Source of the DNA: a virus | Strand: one strand, 5' to 3' | IMG/VR virus record: IMGVR_UViG_3300020192_000038 | Location: 1 to 36,246 of that record | DNA: 36,246 bases | Notes under the pieces: generated by a model | What the model saw: only the letters and a program-made list of their open reading frames with translations | The model's database searches: none | What the model was told of the DNA's origin: nothing | In this document: piece after piece, positions 17,942 through 25,660 of the stretch | How positions within the stretch are numbered: the stretch's first letter is position 1 | Layout of the letters: each line of letters begins with the position of its first letter | Translations under genes and position numbers: made by a program

Positions 17942-19324
17942 ATGGATAACGTAAGTTTTGACTTTACGAGCATACAGGAAAAGCAAAAACAGGCACTCAA
18001 ACTGTCACTGAGTACGCCTGTTCTTTTCTATGGTGGAGCGAAAGGTGGTGGAAAGTCGTGGCTGGTTAGATGCAGAGAGATCGCAAGAAGATTAAAATAC
18101 CCCAATACGCAAGGGCTGATTGTCCGTAGAACATACCCAGAACTACGAGCTAATCACATCGTCAAGATGTTTCAAGAACACCCTATTTTAAGGGAATGGT
18201 ACAACAAGTCAGAAAAAACAATCTACTACCCCAATGGCTCAACCACTGAGTTTTCATATTTAAAAAACACTGACGACGTGTACACCTATCAGGGACGTCA
18301 GTATCAGGATATTTCAGTCGATGAAATTACCCAGCACGAAGAGCAAGTTTTTAAAACTCTGCGATCCTCTTTGCGTACCTCTGATGCTGGTATTAAGCCA
18401 AGCGTGTTTTTAACAGGTAATCCAGGTGGAATTGGTCACTCTTGGATCAAGCGTATCTTTGTTGACCGCAAGTTTAACGAACATGAAAACCCCGATGACT
18501 TTGATTTCGTTCAAGCGTTTGTCACAGACAATACCGCCCTAATGACCGCTGATCCTGATTATGTAAAGCGTTTACAAGATCTACCTGAGCATTTACGTAA
18601 AGCCTATCTTGATGGTGATTGGACTATATTTGCAGGGCAAATGTTCTCAATGCTCACCCATGCTAAGCACGTCATAGATCCGATCAAGCTACCCGCTGGC
18701 ACACAATACTTTGCTGGCTACGACTACGGCTACAATCACCCATTTGCATTCGTTGTTTGTGCTCTCACTCCCTCTGGCGACTACTTTGTCGTGTCTCATA
18801 TCCGTGAAAGATTTGTTGACGTGGCCGATCAGGCCATGATGATGCTCAAGATGTTAGAAAACAAAGGTGAGGTGGTTGTGTACGCTGGACACGACATCTT
18901 TGATAATCGTCAAGGGGGGAGTAGAACAATCGAAGACCAATTGTATGATGCAGGATTTGCTAAGAGTGGCCACGCAATTACACGAGCGGGGATTGATCAC
19001 GTCAACGGAATTGCTGAGATGAGAAAAGCATTTGCACTACGGCCAGACGGCACGCCAAACCTACGATTCTTCAGGAACGCTCAGGAGGTCTACGACAGTG
19101 TTTCAGAACAGCAGATTGACCCCAACAAGCCAGAGGATGTAATCAAGCTCAATGCGGTTGATGGAGCGGGTGGCGATGACCTTTACGATTCGTTACGCTA
19201 CGCACTAAGATCATGGACTTTACCCAAGACTTTACAAAAAAACATTAAACCAGACACTGGTGCTATGCTTTTAGAGAAGAGAAGGCTTTTTATAGAAGAA
19301 AGACAGAATGGAGATTGGCGATGA
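17942..19324 (+). CDS. terL: Terminase large subunit
   Basis: A 460-residue DNA-packaging motor. The ATPase half has Walker A GGAKGGGKS (31-39), a conserved arginine segment (LIVRRTYPELR), and Walker B QDISVDE (122-128) with catalytic E128, then the coupling motif FLTGNPGG (156-163). The RNase H-like nuclease half begins at YFAGYDYGYNHPF with D261 and closes with GDDLYDSLRYALRSW (411-425). All expected residues are there and length is normal. Start at ATG 17942; ribosome site weak. Stop overlaps the next ATG (ATGA). It cuts and pumps DNA into the prohead through the portal. Confidence 0.95.
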   Translation: MDNVSFDFTSIQEKQKQALKLSLSTPVLFYGGAKGGGKSWLVRCREIARRLKYPNTQGLIVRRTYPELRANHIVKMFQEHPILREWYNKSEKTIYYPNGSTTEFSYLKNTDDVYTYQGRQYQDISVDEITQHEEQVFKTLRSSLRTSDAGIKPSVFLTGNPGGIGHSWIKRIFVDRKFNEHENPDDFDFVQAFVTDNTALMTADPDYVKRLQDLPEHLRKAYLDGDWTIFAGQMFSMLTHAKHVIDPIKLPAGTQYFAGYDYGYNHPFAFVVCALTPSGDYFVVSHIRERFVDVADQAMMMLKMLENKGEVVVYAGHDIFDNRQGGSRTIEDQLYDAGFAKSGHAITRAGIDHVNGIAEMRKAFALRPDGTPNLRFFRNAQEVYDSVSEQQIDPNKPEDVIKLNAVDGAGGDDLYDSLRYALRSWTLPKTLQKNIKPDTGAMLLEKRRLFIEERQNGDWR

Positions 19325-19782
19325 AAAATAAACAAATCAAAGAAACGATAGTCGACTGCATTGCTTCAGATATCGGGGATTTTGGTATCGAAAAGTTCGA
19401 GCTTGCGCTGAGGACAACGGTGAAGCTTGACGAGGAGCAGTTCAACCCAAACGAAGATGAAGGGGTGTGGTTGCAAAAAAGAGGCAAGACCGCAAAGGTG
19501 TGTGAGGTCTACTTTGACAACGTCTGGTGCTGCGACGTGAAAAGCACTGATATTAAAACAAGTATACGTATAAAGTATTTCCGAGGATTCCTAAAGGGCT
19601 ATGAGTCTGGGAAAATCAGGCTCAATAGGTTCCTAGCAACTATAGAAGCAGAAAAAGAAGAAGCGGCCTTTAAGCAGATAAAAATAGATCGCGACAACAT
19701 TATCGAAAACCTTCCGACAGCTACTCCAGAGGAAAAAATGTCGAAATCCATCATACGAGAGATCGCTCTCGAAAATGATTAA
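19321..19782 (+). CDS. Hypothetical protein between terminase and portal
   Basis: A 153-residue protein starting MKNKQIKETIVDCIA at the ATGA overlap with terminase (a TTG reading 6 bp upstream is less likely). Predicted soluble, alpha/beta at the start (IGDFGIEKFELALRTTVKLD) with a helical, highly charged second half (EAEKEEAAFKQIKIDRDNII). Two cysteines (VWCCDV) stand together. Not recognised; position suggests a packaging or portal-associated role, for example a terminase helper. Confidence 0.55.
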   Translation: MKNKQIKETIVDCIASDIGDFGIEKFELALRTTVKLDEEQFNPNEDEGVWLQKRGKTAKVCEVYFDNVWCCDVKSTDIKTSIRIKYFRGFLKGYESGKIRLNRFLATIEAEKEEAAFKQIKIDRDNIIENLPTATPEEKMSKSIIREIALEND

Positions 19783-19787
19783 TCTTC

Positions 19788-19796
19788 TGCTATTAT
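19788..19796 (+). promoter_or_regulatory. Possible extended -10 box and palindrome before portal
   Basis: TGCTATTAT in the 47-bp gap before the portal start, overlapping a short palindrome ATTATC-T-GATAAT (19792-19804). No -35 is convincing. Either a weak promoter or a control site for late genes. Confidence 0.35.
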
Positions 19797-19829
19797 CTGA
19801 TAATAACACCTATTACACAAAGAAGAAAA

Positions 19830-21674
19830 ATGACCGATCAAACTATCCACAAAACACTGCTCTCAAGACTTGACGTCGCCCAGAGAGCCACGAAAACCTT
19901 TCAAGCAGATGTGAAGGAGTGTATTGAGGGATATAAGGCGGAGACTCCAAAGGCCTCCACCCTCAGTGATGCCACCGATAAAGAGTCCCGCTACCAGTAC
20001 ACCTCCCCAGTGATCTTCGACAACGTGGAAAAATATCGATCCTCATTCTTTGAAAAGCCTCCTGAGGTTATTTACTCAAAAAAGGGGAAGAACGACGAAG
20101 AAAAAGCAGTGAAGATCACCGCTGCTTGGGAATACCTAAAAGAAAAGATCAGCTTTAAGCAATTCATGGACGACTCATACACCTACTTCGGCCTCTGCGG
20201 GTTCGTCTCTGGACACGTTGGATATAAGAAGGATGTAGAAACGGCCGTTGGAGAAGATGGCATCGAGTACACTAAATATATCAACGATGATCCGTTCCTT
20301 GAGGTCTTTGATTACGAAAATGAATGGTTTATGCCTGATAGTAAGTTCAGCTCAAGTGCAAAGGGCGTCTGCTACTTTAGAAAAAAGAAAATGACAAAGT
20401 CTGAGGCTTATAAAGCTTTCCGGAAAGAGATCAAGCTTGACGAGTCGATATTGAGTGAAAACATTGATAGTGAAAAAGAAGGCATTAAGGGCGAGATAAT
20501 GCGCCTCGGAGTGTACTACTACTCTGGAACGCTTCCTCAAAAACAGGTGTCTGAGTACCTAAAAAAGATGGCAGATGAAGAGGGAGAACCTCAAGAGGAA
20601 ATGGCCGTTGGAGAAGAGGCTGCAAAAGAAGAGGCGGAGCTTGAGTTTGCAGAGACGAGTGATATTTTGTACGCAGTGTTCACAAAAGAGGAAGTGCTGG
20701 CAATCTCAGAGTCTCCAATCGGAGAGTCAACCTGCGCCCTCGGTCGGTGGTATTCAGACCCAAACAAGTTTTTCGGGTACGGATTAGGGAAAAAGCTTGC
20801 AGAGAACCAGAGACAGGAGAGTATCCGCATTGGCCAGCTCGTTCGATATGCCGACCTCTACGCCTTCCCAAAGCTTGCCCTTGACCTCAAGGACTCGGGA
20901 GCTGATCCAAAGCAGATCATGAGTCGGACAAGTCAAGTCATCCAATTCAGGAAAACCCCGCCATCATTCATAAACCCACCAGGGTCAAACGGGGCGATAA
21001 ACGCTATGATGGGACAGAATCAGTCTGACACTCAGATGAACTCTGGGATCACAGACATCTCTCGCGCTCAGGAAAGCAAAACGATCACGACCGCAACGGG
21101 TCAAACACAGATCGCAGACTCCAATGAGAAGCGGATCAAGGTCGCAAAAGAGAAGTATTTCGAATTCTTAAAGCAAATTATTGTTAAAACCTTTAAGTAT
21201 GCCCAGGCAGAGTGGGAAGAGTCAAAGGTGCAGTACATCACCGACGAGGACGGCGTCTCGAGTGCCGTAGAGCTTTCAAGGGAAGATTTCGTCGACATAA
21301 ACTTTGATACAGACATTTCAATTGATTTTGAGAACATAAGCGTCAACAAAGACGTGATGAGACAACAGGTGATTGCCATGTACGACAAGATGAAGGACGA
21401 TCCAATTGTTGACAGAGCAGCGGTTGTGAAAAAAGTCTTTAGAGATGGATTTGGAGAGAAGAACCCCGATCAGTTTATCAAGCAAAGTGGTATCCAACCT
21501 GGCATGACCTTCCAAGGATCGGACGGCCTGCAGTATGTAGCGGATGACTCTGGCACCGTCGTTCCACAACAGGCCATGGACGAGACAGCTCCCTCAAGTG
21601 ACGGATCCATGCAGCCAGCGAGCGATCAGTCGGCGGTGCAATCAAACCCAATGACCCAAGCAAATGGAATATAA
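19830..21674 (+). CDS. Portal protein (P22 type)
   Basis: A 614-residue portal. Typical of podovirus portals are the N-terminal helices (LLSRLDVAQRATKTFQADVK), YTSPVIFDNVEKYRSSFF, the stem segment GYGLGKKLAENQRQESIRIG with LVRYADLYAFPKLALDLKDS, and DISRAQESKTITTATGQTQI in the crown side. Residues about 245-275 are an acidic insertion (EEGEPQEEMAVGEEAAKEEA). The last 70 residues are low-complexity, rich in Gln, Ser and Asp, like the barrel extension of P22 portals though shorter. The protein forms the dodecameric gate for DNA entry and exit. Confidence 0.88.
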   Translation: MTDQTIHKTLLSRLDVAQRATKTFQADVKECIEGYKAETPKASTLSDATDKESRYQYTSPVIFDNVEKYRSSFFEKPPEVIYSKKGKNDEEKAVKITAAWEYLKEKISFKQFMDDSYTYFGLCGFVSGHVGYKKDVETAVGEDGIEYTKYINDDPFLEVFDYENEWFMPDSKFSSSAKGVCYFRKKKMTKSEAYKAFRKEIKLDESILSENIDSEKEGIKGEIMRLGVYYYSGTLPQKQVSEYLKKMADEEGEPQEEMAVGEEAAKEEAELEFAETSDILYAVFTKEEVLAISESPIGESTCALGRWYSDPNKFFGYGLGKKLAENQRQESIRIGQLVRYADLYAFPKLALDLKDSGADPKQIMSRTSQVIQFRKTPPSFINPPGSNGAINAMMGQNQSDTQMNSGITDISRAQESKTITTATGQTQIADSNEKRIKVAKEKYFEFLKQIIVKTFKYAQAEWEESKVQYITDEDGVSSAVELSREDFVDINFDTDISIDFENISVNKDVMRQQVIAMYDKMKDDPIVDRAAVVKKVFRDGFGEKNPDQFIKQSGIQPGMTFQGSDGLQYVADDSGTVVPQQAMDETAPSSDGSMQPASDQSAVQSNPMTQANGI

Positions 21675-21930
21675 ATTCGTCAAAAATGTAGCTCACTCAG
21701 AAAAGACCCGCGGCCTCTGGAACGTCTATGAGGGAGAAAATGGCGAATCGTCTCTAACGACCGAAATAATCCCGAAGGTAATTTGGGAATCATGTCCCCC
21801 AGAGGTTTGTTATTTTGAGCTCGTCAGTCCCTCCTCAAGAGAGGTTGTCTGTAGAAAGTGCCAAAAGCAAACGACGTTCATTCTTGGCATGCAAAAGCTT
21901 ATTGACGGCAAACTCGTCAAAATGTTGTAA
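21664..21930 (+). CDS. Small zinc-binding protein
   Basis: An 88-residue protein overlapping the portal end by 11 bp. C44-x4-C49 and C63-x2-C66 (WESCPPEVCYFELVS, REVVCRKCQKQT) look like a zinc ribbon of the kind seen in small phage proteins (C....FELV......VVCRKC). It lies inside the capsid operon and its role there is unknown; morphogenetic or regulatory functions are both possible. Confidence 0.6.
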   Translation: MEYKFVKNVAHSEKTRGLWNVYEGENGESSLTTEIIPKVIWESCPPEVCYFELVSPSSREVVCRKCQKQTTFILGMQKLIDGKLVKML

Positions 21931-21990
21931 CAAATACTCCACCCTAACAATTTTAATAACTCTTTGGTAGTCTCCAAAATAGACCAACCC

Positions 21991-21999
21991 TACTATTGT
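21991..21999 (+). promoter_or_regulatory. Possible -10 box before scaffold gene
   Basis: TACTATTGT in the 97-bp gap before the scaffold start resembles the boxes at 14811 and 19788. No -35 is evident. Independent strong expression of scaffold and coat would make sense here. Confidence 0.3.
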
Positions 22000-22027
22000 G
22001 GGAAGTCTACAATGGAGCACCTTGTCT

Positions 22028-22834
22028 ATGGATGAGACTCAATCACTAGATCAAGCATTGGATTCAGCAGTGAGCCCAGATGCTGGCACATTAAAAACCA
22101 ACGAGGAAGCTCCTGAAAGCTCCGAGACTTTAGAGCCCAAAGCTCAAAGCAACGAGGAACAGTCGGAAGCAACCGAAGAAGAGACGTACACTCGGATCGA
22201 TCCGAAGTCTCTGCCACCAGAGCTGCAAGCAATGCACAAAAGTCTTCTCCGTGATTACACGAAGAAAACCCAAAGTCTTGCACAGCAACGGAAAGAGTAC
22301 GAGCACTGGAAAAGCCAGGTAGCACAACCTCAAAACGAGGAAGCTCCCCAAAACATTCCCAGTGATATAAATTCTCAAGAACCTGAGGATTATATAGCCT
22401 CAAGGGTAAATGAGCTCCTCTCACAAAGAGAGCAAGAGACTCAAGACGCCAATGAGCAACAGTACCTTGAACGGGCAGCGATAGAGGTGAGAATCCAAGA
22501 CGAACGCCTCAACCCTGAAAGTCCAGCCTACGACTCCTATATGCACTCAGTAGTCGGGACAGAACTTGACAGAGCTCTTGATGAATATACTCAAGAGAAC
22601 GGGACAGCAATTGGTTTTGACTATGTGGAGAATGCAAAGAATTTAATCGGACAGTATGAGGAATACCTCGACAAGAGAGCTCAAGAGCTTTCTAAACAAA
22701 AAACGCGCAAAGCATTTGAAAGCGTGAAGCGAGTTGCTCCACTTGGAGCGAGCAGTTCACCAGCAAGCAGCAAGCCTGTGGGTGGAATGAGTCTCGATGA
22801 AGCGTTTGAAAATGCTTTTGACACGACAAACTAA
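22028..22834 (+). CDS. Capsid scaffolding protein
   Basis: A 268-residue acidic, helical protein. I choose ATG 22028 (GGAG 10 bp upstream), not a GTG 30 bp earlier. Acidic low-complexity N-terminus (EEAPESSETLEPKAQSNEEQ), then RIDPKSLPPELQAMHKSLLR followed by DYTKKTQSLAQQRKEYE, a pattern I know from phage scaffolds, a long coiled-coil centre and a C-terminal piece (GGMSLDEAFENAFDTTN) likely to touch coat protein. It guides coat assembly and exits or is cut later. Position directly before the coat gene supports this. Confidence 0.82.
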   Translation: MDETQSLDQALDSAVSPDAGTLKTNEEAPESSETLEPKAQSNEEQSEATEEETYTRIDPKSLPPELQAMHKSLLRDYTKKTQSLAQQRKEYEHWKSQVAQPQNEEAPQNIPSDINSQEPEDYIASRVNELLSQREQETQDANEQQYLERAAIEVRIQDERLNPESPAYDSYMHSVVGTELDRALDEYTQENGTAIGFDYVENAKNLIGQYEEYLDKRAQELSKQKTRKAFESVKRVAPLGASSSPASSKPVGGMSLDEAFENAFDTTN

Positions 22835-22842
22835 AGGAAAAC

Positions 22843-23784
22843 ATGCCAGTTAATATCGGCCAACTCGCAGCGACAACGCTGCAAAACTATCAAAAATCAT
22901 TTGCTGACAATATTGGTCGAGAAGTTGTTCTCACAAACCATATGAAGGCAAACGGCATGATCCAGCTGGAGCCAGGTGGTCGAGAAATCGTGATGCCGAT
23001 TCAGCACGCGAATAGTACCGCAATTGGTACTTACAGTGGAACCTCAACCACGACGAATCCATACCAAGAGGGTATTGATGCCGCAACATGGGACTGGGTG
23101 AACTACTACGCTGGTATTTCTATCTCGAAAGATGATGAGCTCAAGAACAGTGGTGAATTTGCAGTCAAGAAATTGATCAAAGCAAAAATCACTCAAGCCG
23201 AGCGCTCACTTAGAGAGAGACTTGAGAGCGACTATCACGTCGGAGCAGGTGGAACAAGTGCTGTTGTCGGTATGCAATCAATTGTAGCCGCTACAGGAAC
23301 TGTCGGAGATATCTCTGGAACCACTGAGACCTTCTGGCGCTCTGTTGTTGAGACAACGGGTACTGCTTTGACCGTCCTTCACATTCGAGACATGGTCAAC
23401 GCGATTGACTCCCTCCCAGGCGACGGCGTTTCTTTGATCGAGATGCCTGTTGATTTGCACGGAAAGTACGAGTCTCTTTTGACCGCAACGGTGCAATACA
23501 ACAGCACCACGAGTAAAGAGATGAAGCGTCTTGGTGACGCAGGTTTCGCAACCCTCGGGTTCCGCGGAATTCCAGTGGTATACAACCGCTTTGTCACAGC
23601 TGGTGAGGTTTATGCTATCTCAAGTGCTCTGAAACTTATCCAACACAAGGATGCCAACTTTGACATTCTCCCGTCGGAAAAGATCACAGGACAGCTTGTA
23701 TACGAGCAGTACATCTTGTCCACCCAATCGCTTGTCACTGACAACCGCCGCAAGCTGGGCAAATTGACCGGAAAAACTGCATAA
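22843..23784 (+). CDS. Major capsid protein
   Basis: A 313-residue HK97-fold coat. Strand and loop landmarks include the N-terminal arm (MPVNIGQLAATTLQNYQKSF), EVVLTNHMKANG, the WDWVNYYAGISISKDDELKN segment typical of the spine region, RERLESDYHVGAGGTS, LHIRDMVNAIDSLPGDG and GFRGIPVVYNRFVTAGE. AAAGGAAAAC gives a strong ribosome site. It may depend on the phage GroES for folding. No internal domain insertions seen, and length is in the usual range for single-domain coats. Confidence 0.88.
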   Translation: MPVNIGQLAATTLQNYQKSFADNIGREVVLTNHMKANGMIQLEPGGREIVMPIQHANSTAIGTYSGTSTTTNPYQEGIDAATWDWVNYYAGISISKDDELKNSGEFAVKKLIKAKITQAERSLRERLESDYHVGAGGTSAVVGMQSIVAATGTVGDISGTTETFWRSVVETTGTALTVLHIRDMVNAIDSLPGDGVSLIEMPVDLHGKYESLLTATVQYNSTTSKEMKRLGDAGFATLGFRGIPVVYNRFVTAGEVYAISSALKLIQHKDANFDILPSEKITGQLVYEQYILSTQSLVTDNRRKLGKLTGKTA

Positions 23785-23804
23785 AGAAAATATAAGGAGT
23801 ATAT

Positions 23805-24266
23805 ATGCCAGAAAGAATTATCTCATTTCCAGTTAGCACTGTTTTTGTCTCTACAGACACAGACCTGCCTACTTTAATGGAAACATACCGAGAGGGTGGA
23901 AAAGAGTACATTTGTCTACAAGGTGTAGCAAGCACCGTACTTGGTAGTGTCGTTACCTTCGACGAAGTCGGAGTCTCAACACTTTTAGCTGCTAGTGCCA
24001 TCGGATTTGTAGCAATCGCTCAAGGAGCAGTTGATGCAACCAGCAAGCGAGGTTGGTACTTAGTCAATGGCTCATGCCAGGCTAAAGTGAGTGCAGGATT
24101 TGCTGACAATGCAAACTGTTACGCTACTGCAACCGCAGGTGAAATTGATGATGCAATCGTAGCTGGTGATCGTGTTAAAAACATGATTGGTCGCTCTGGA
24201 ATCGCATCAGGTACAGCCCTAGTGCAAGTTATCCATCCATTCATGGATGACGCTCTAGCTGCTTAA
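23805..24266 (+). CDS. Head decoration protein
   Basis: A 153-residue beta-rich protein right after the coat gene, with a strong AAGGAGTATAT ribosome site. Segments such as GFVAIAQGAVDATSKRGWYL, GSCQAKVSAGFADNANCYAT and AGEIDDAIVAGDRVKNMIG match capsid cement/decoration proteins that bind the outer shell (GWY...G...A...A..A......TAG...D). It would stabilise the filled head. A strong hairpin follows the stop. Confidence 0.75.
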   Translation: MPERIISFPVSTVFVSTDTDLPTLMETYREGGKEYICLQGVASTVLGSVVTFDEVGVSTLLAASAIGFVAIAQGAVDATSKRGWYLVNGSCQAKVSAGFADNANCYATATAGEIDDAIVAGDRVKNMIGRSGIASGTALVQVIHPFMDDALAA

Positions 24267-24271
24267 TCTTC

Positions 24272-24319
24272 ATCTAGCTAGGGAGAGAAAAAATCCTCTT
24301 GGATCCTCCCTAGCTAGAT
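24272..24319 (+). terminator. Large stem-loop between decoration and next gene
   Basis: Perfect 14-bp arms (24272-24285 and 24306-24319, ATCTAGCTAGGGAG) with an inner ATCC/GGAT stem and TCTT loop, separated by an asymmetric A-rich bulge. There is no T-run after it, so it is not a classical intrinsic terminator. It could be a partial terminator or a 3' stabiliser of the coat and decoration mRNA. Confidence 0.7.
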
Positions 24320-24361
24320 AAGTGAAAAGAATTAAAAAATAGTTATAACAACAAGGGAACT

Positions 24362-24799
24362 ATGAAAAAATCAGTAACGTCTGTAAGCGAATTGGTTACA
24401 CAAATCGAAGCAGATCTTTCTGCTAAATTTGATAGCCTTGAGATCCAAAAAGAAGCACTCCAAGAGAGAGAAAACGCTTTTATAAAACAGAAGGCCTCTT
24501 TTGAGCTTGGCCTAGAGTCATTTAATACAGAAAAAGCCGGTTTTGACGCTCTGAAGAGCGAAGTAGACCAAAAATTCAGCAAAATTCGATCAAATGATCA
24601 ATTGTCGGAAGACCTCATCTCTCAAGCAAGCAAAGCCAAGCAAATCGAGCAGAACTTAAAGGAAGTAAAAGAAGAAAGAGCTCTCACAGATATTCAACTG
24701 CAAGAGGTCCTGAAGCGAGAGTATGCAGCGAGTGAGCGCGATAAGAACTACGAAGAAGAACTGAAAAAAAAGATTGCTGAAAACTTCCTGAAAGGCTAA
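24362..24799 (+). CDS. Coiled-coil protein in head-tail region
   Basis: A 145-residue, Lys/Glu/Gln-rich protein that is helical almost throughout (MKKSVTSVSELVTQIEADLS, EKKKIAENFLKG-type end). Heptad-like spacing suggests an elongated coiled coil. It lies between the decoration protein and the gp4-like adaptor. It could be an internal scaffold-like helper, a tail needle-like component or an assembly factor; no sequence match is certain. Confidence 0.5.
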   Translation: MKKSVTSVSELVTQIEADLSAKFDSLEIQKEALQERENAFIKQKASFELGLESFNTEKAGFDALKSEVDQKFSKIRSNDQLSEDLISQASKAKQIEQNLKEVKEERALTDIQLQEVLKREYAASERDKNYEEELKKKIAENFLKG

Positions 24800-24801
24800 C
24801 C

Positions 24802-25659
24802 ATGTTGGTGAGCGAAGTTCTTGCCTCAGTCGCATCCCGGATGGGTCTTGATGGCATCCCAGATGACGTCAGCGAAAAGTCGCGCTGGCTTTCCCATTGT
24901 GCCGACGCGCAAAGATCAATCGTTCGCAAAAACCTCTACTGGTTCACTCAAGATACAAAAGGGCTCTCAACCGTCACCGGCCGCAACCGATACTCTCTAG
25001 ACTCCGCATTTCGAGAGATGATTAGCGTCACTCTCAACGGGAACTACATCGATCCAAGCACAGAGCATGAGAGTTCGGTGAGGGTGACCAATGGCCTCCC
25101 ATTCCGACCCAACCTGCTCAACTTTAGCTCCACCTATTTTATCTATAACAATGAGATTAACATTCCACATGGAGGGATAACCGCTCCAACAACATTTTCG
25201 GTCTCCTCAATAACACGCAGTGGAACAACAGTAACAGTAACAACAACGGCGGAGCACGGCTTTCTGGCAGATGAATTCATCATGGTTGAGGGAGCAGTTC
25301 AGACGGACTACAACGGCTCACAGCGGATCTACACGATCCCAAGTGCCACAACCTTCACGTTTTTGACCACCACAACCCCGACCACTCCGGCCACTGGAAC
25401 CATAACCGTTACTCAACAAAACCTTGTATATCGCTTCTATAAGACGCCAACAACTCCAACGGCGATGACCTCAACCCTCATCATTCCAGATTTATTCTGG
25501 GAAGGTTTCGTCTCTTATGTAAAGGCTCGAGTGGATATGGCAAACGATCAACGGGGATCTGCTGGAGACGGCCTGGATGAATTCAATCAGATTATCGAAG
25601 ATCTCGACGTTGAGAATAATCGACGGAATTTCGCCAACGTAACGATATCAACATACTGA
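24802..25659 (+). CDS. Head-tail adaptor, gp4-like, with beta-rich insert
   Basis: A 285-residue protein. The N-terminal VSEVLASVASRMGL...RWLSHCADAQRSIVRKNLYW resembles podovirus tail accessory factor gp4, and the C-terminal helices (LFWEGFVSYVKARVDMANDQ, DEFNQIIEDLDVENNRR) fit the same family. Residues about 130-205 are a Thr/Ser-rich beta insertion (SITRSGTTVTVTTTAEHGFL, then GSQRIYTI), a domain type that also occurs in nozzle and fibre proteins. It would attach to the portal and receive the nozzle. Starts 3 bp after the previous stop. Confidence 0.7.
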   Translation: MLVSEVLASVASRMGLDGIPDDVSEKSRWLSHCADAQRSIVRKNLYWFTQDTKGLSTVTGRNRYSLDSAFREMISVTLNGNYIDPSTEHESSVRVTNGLPFRPNLLNFSSTYFIYNNEINIPHGGITAPTTFSVSSITRSGTTVTVTTTAEHGFLADEFIMVEGAVQTDYNGSQRIYTIPSATTFTFLTTTTPTTPATGTITVTQQNLVYRFYKTPTTPTAMTSTLIIPDLFWEGFVSYVKARVDMANDQRGSAGDGLDEFNQIIEDLDVENNRRNFANVTISTY

Positions 25660-25660
25660 T

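Noticed and set aside
22026-22424. Leftward 132-residue ORF
   Set aside because: Antisense to the scaffold gene, with no ribosome site or family resemblance.
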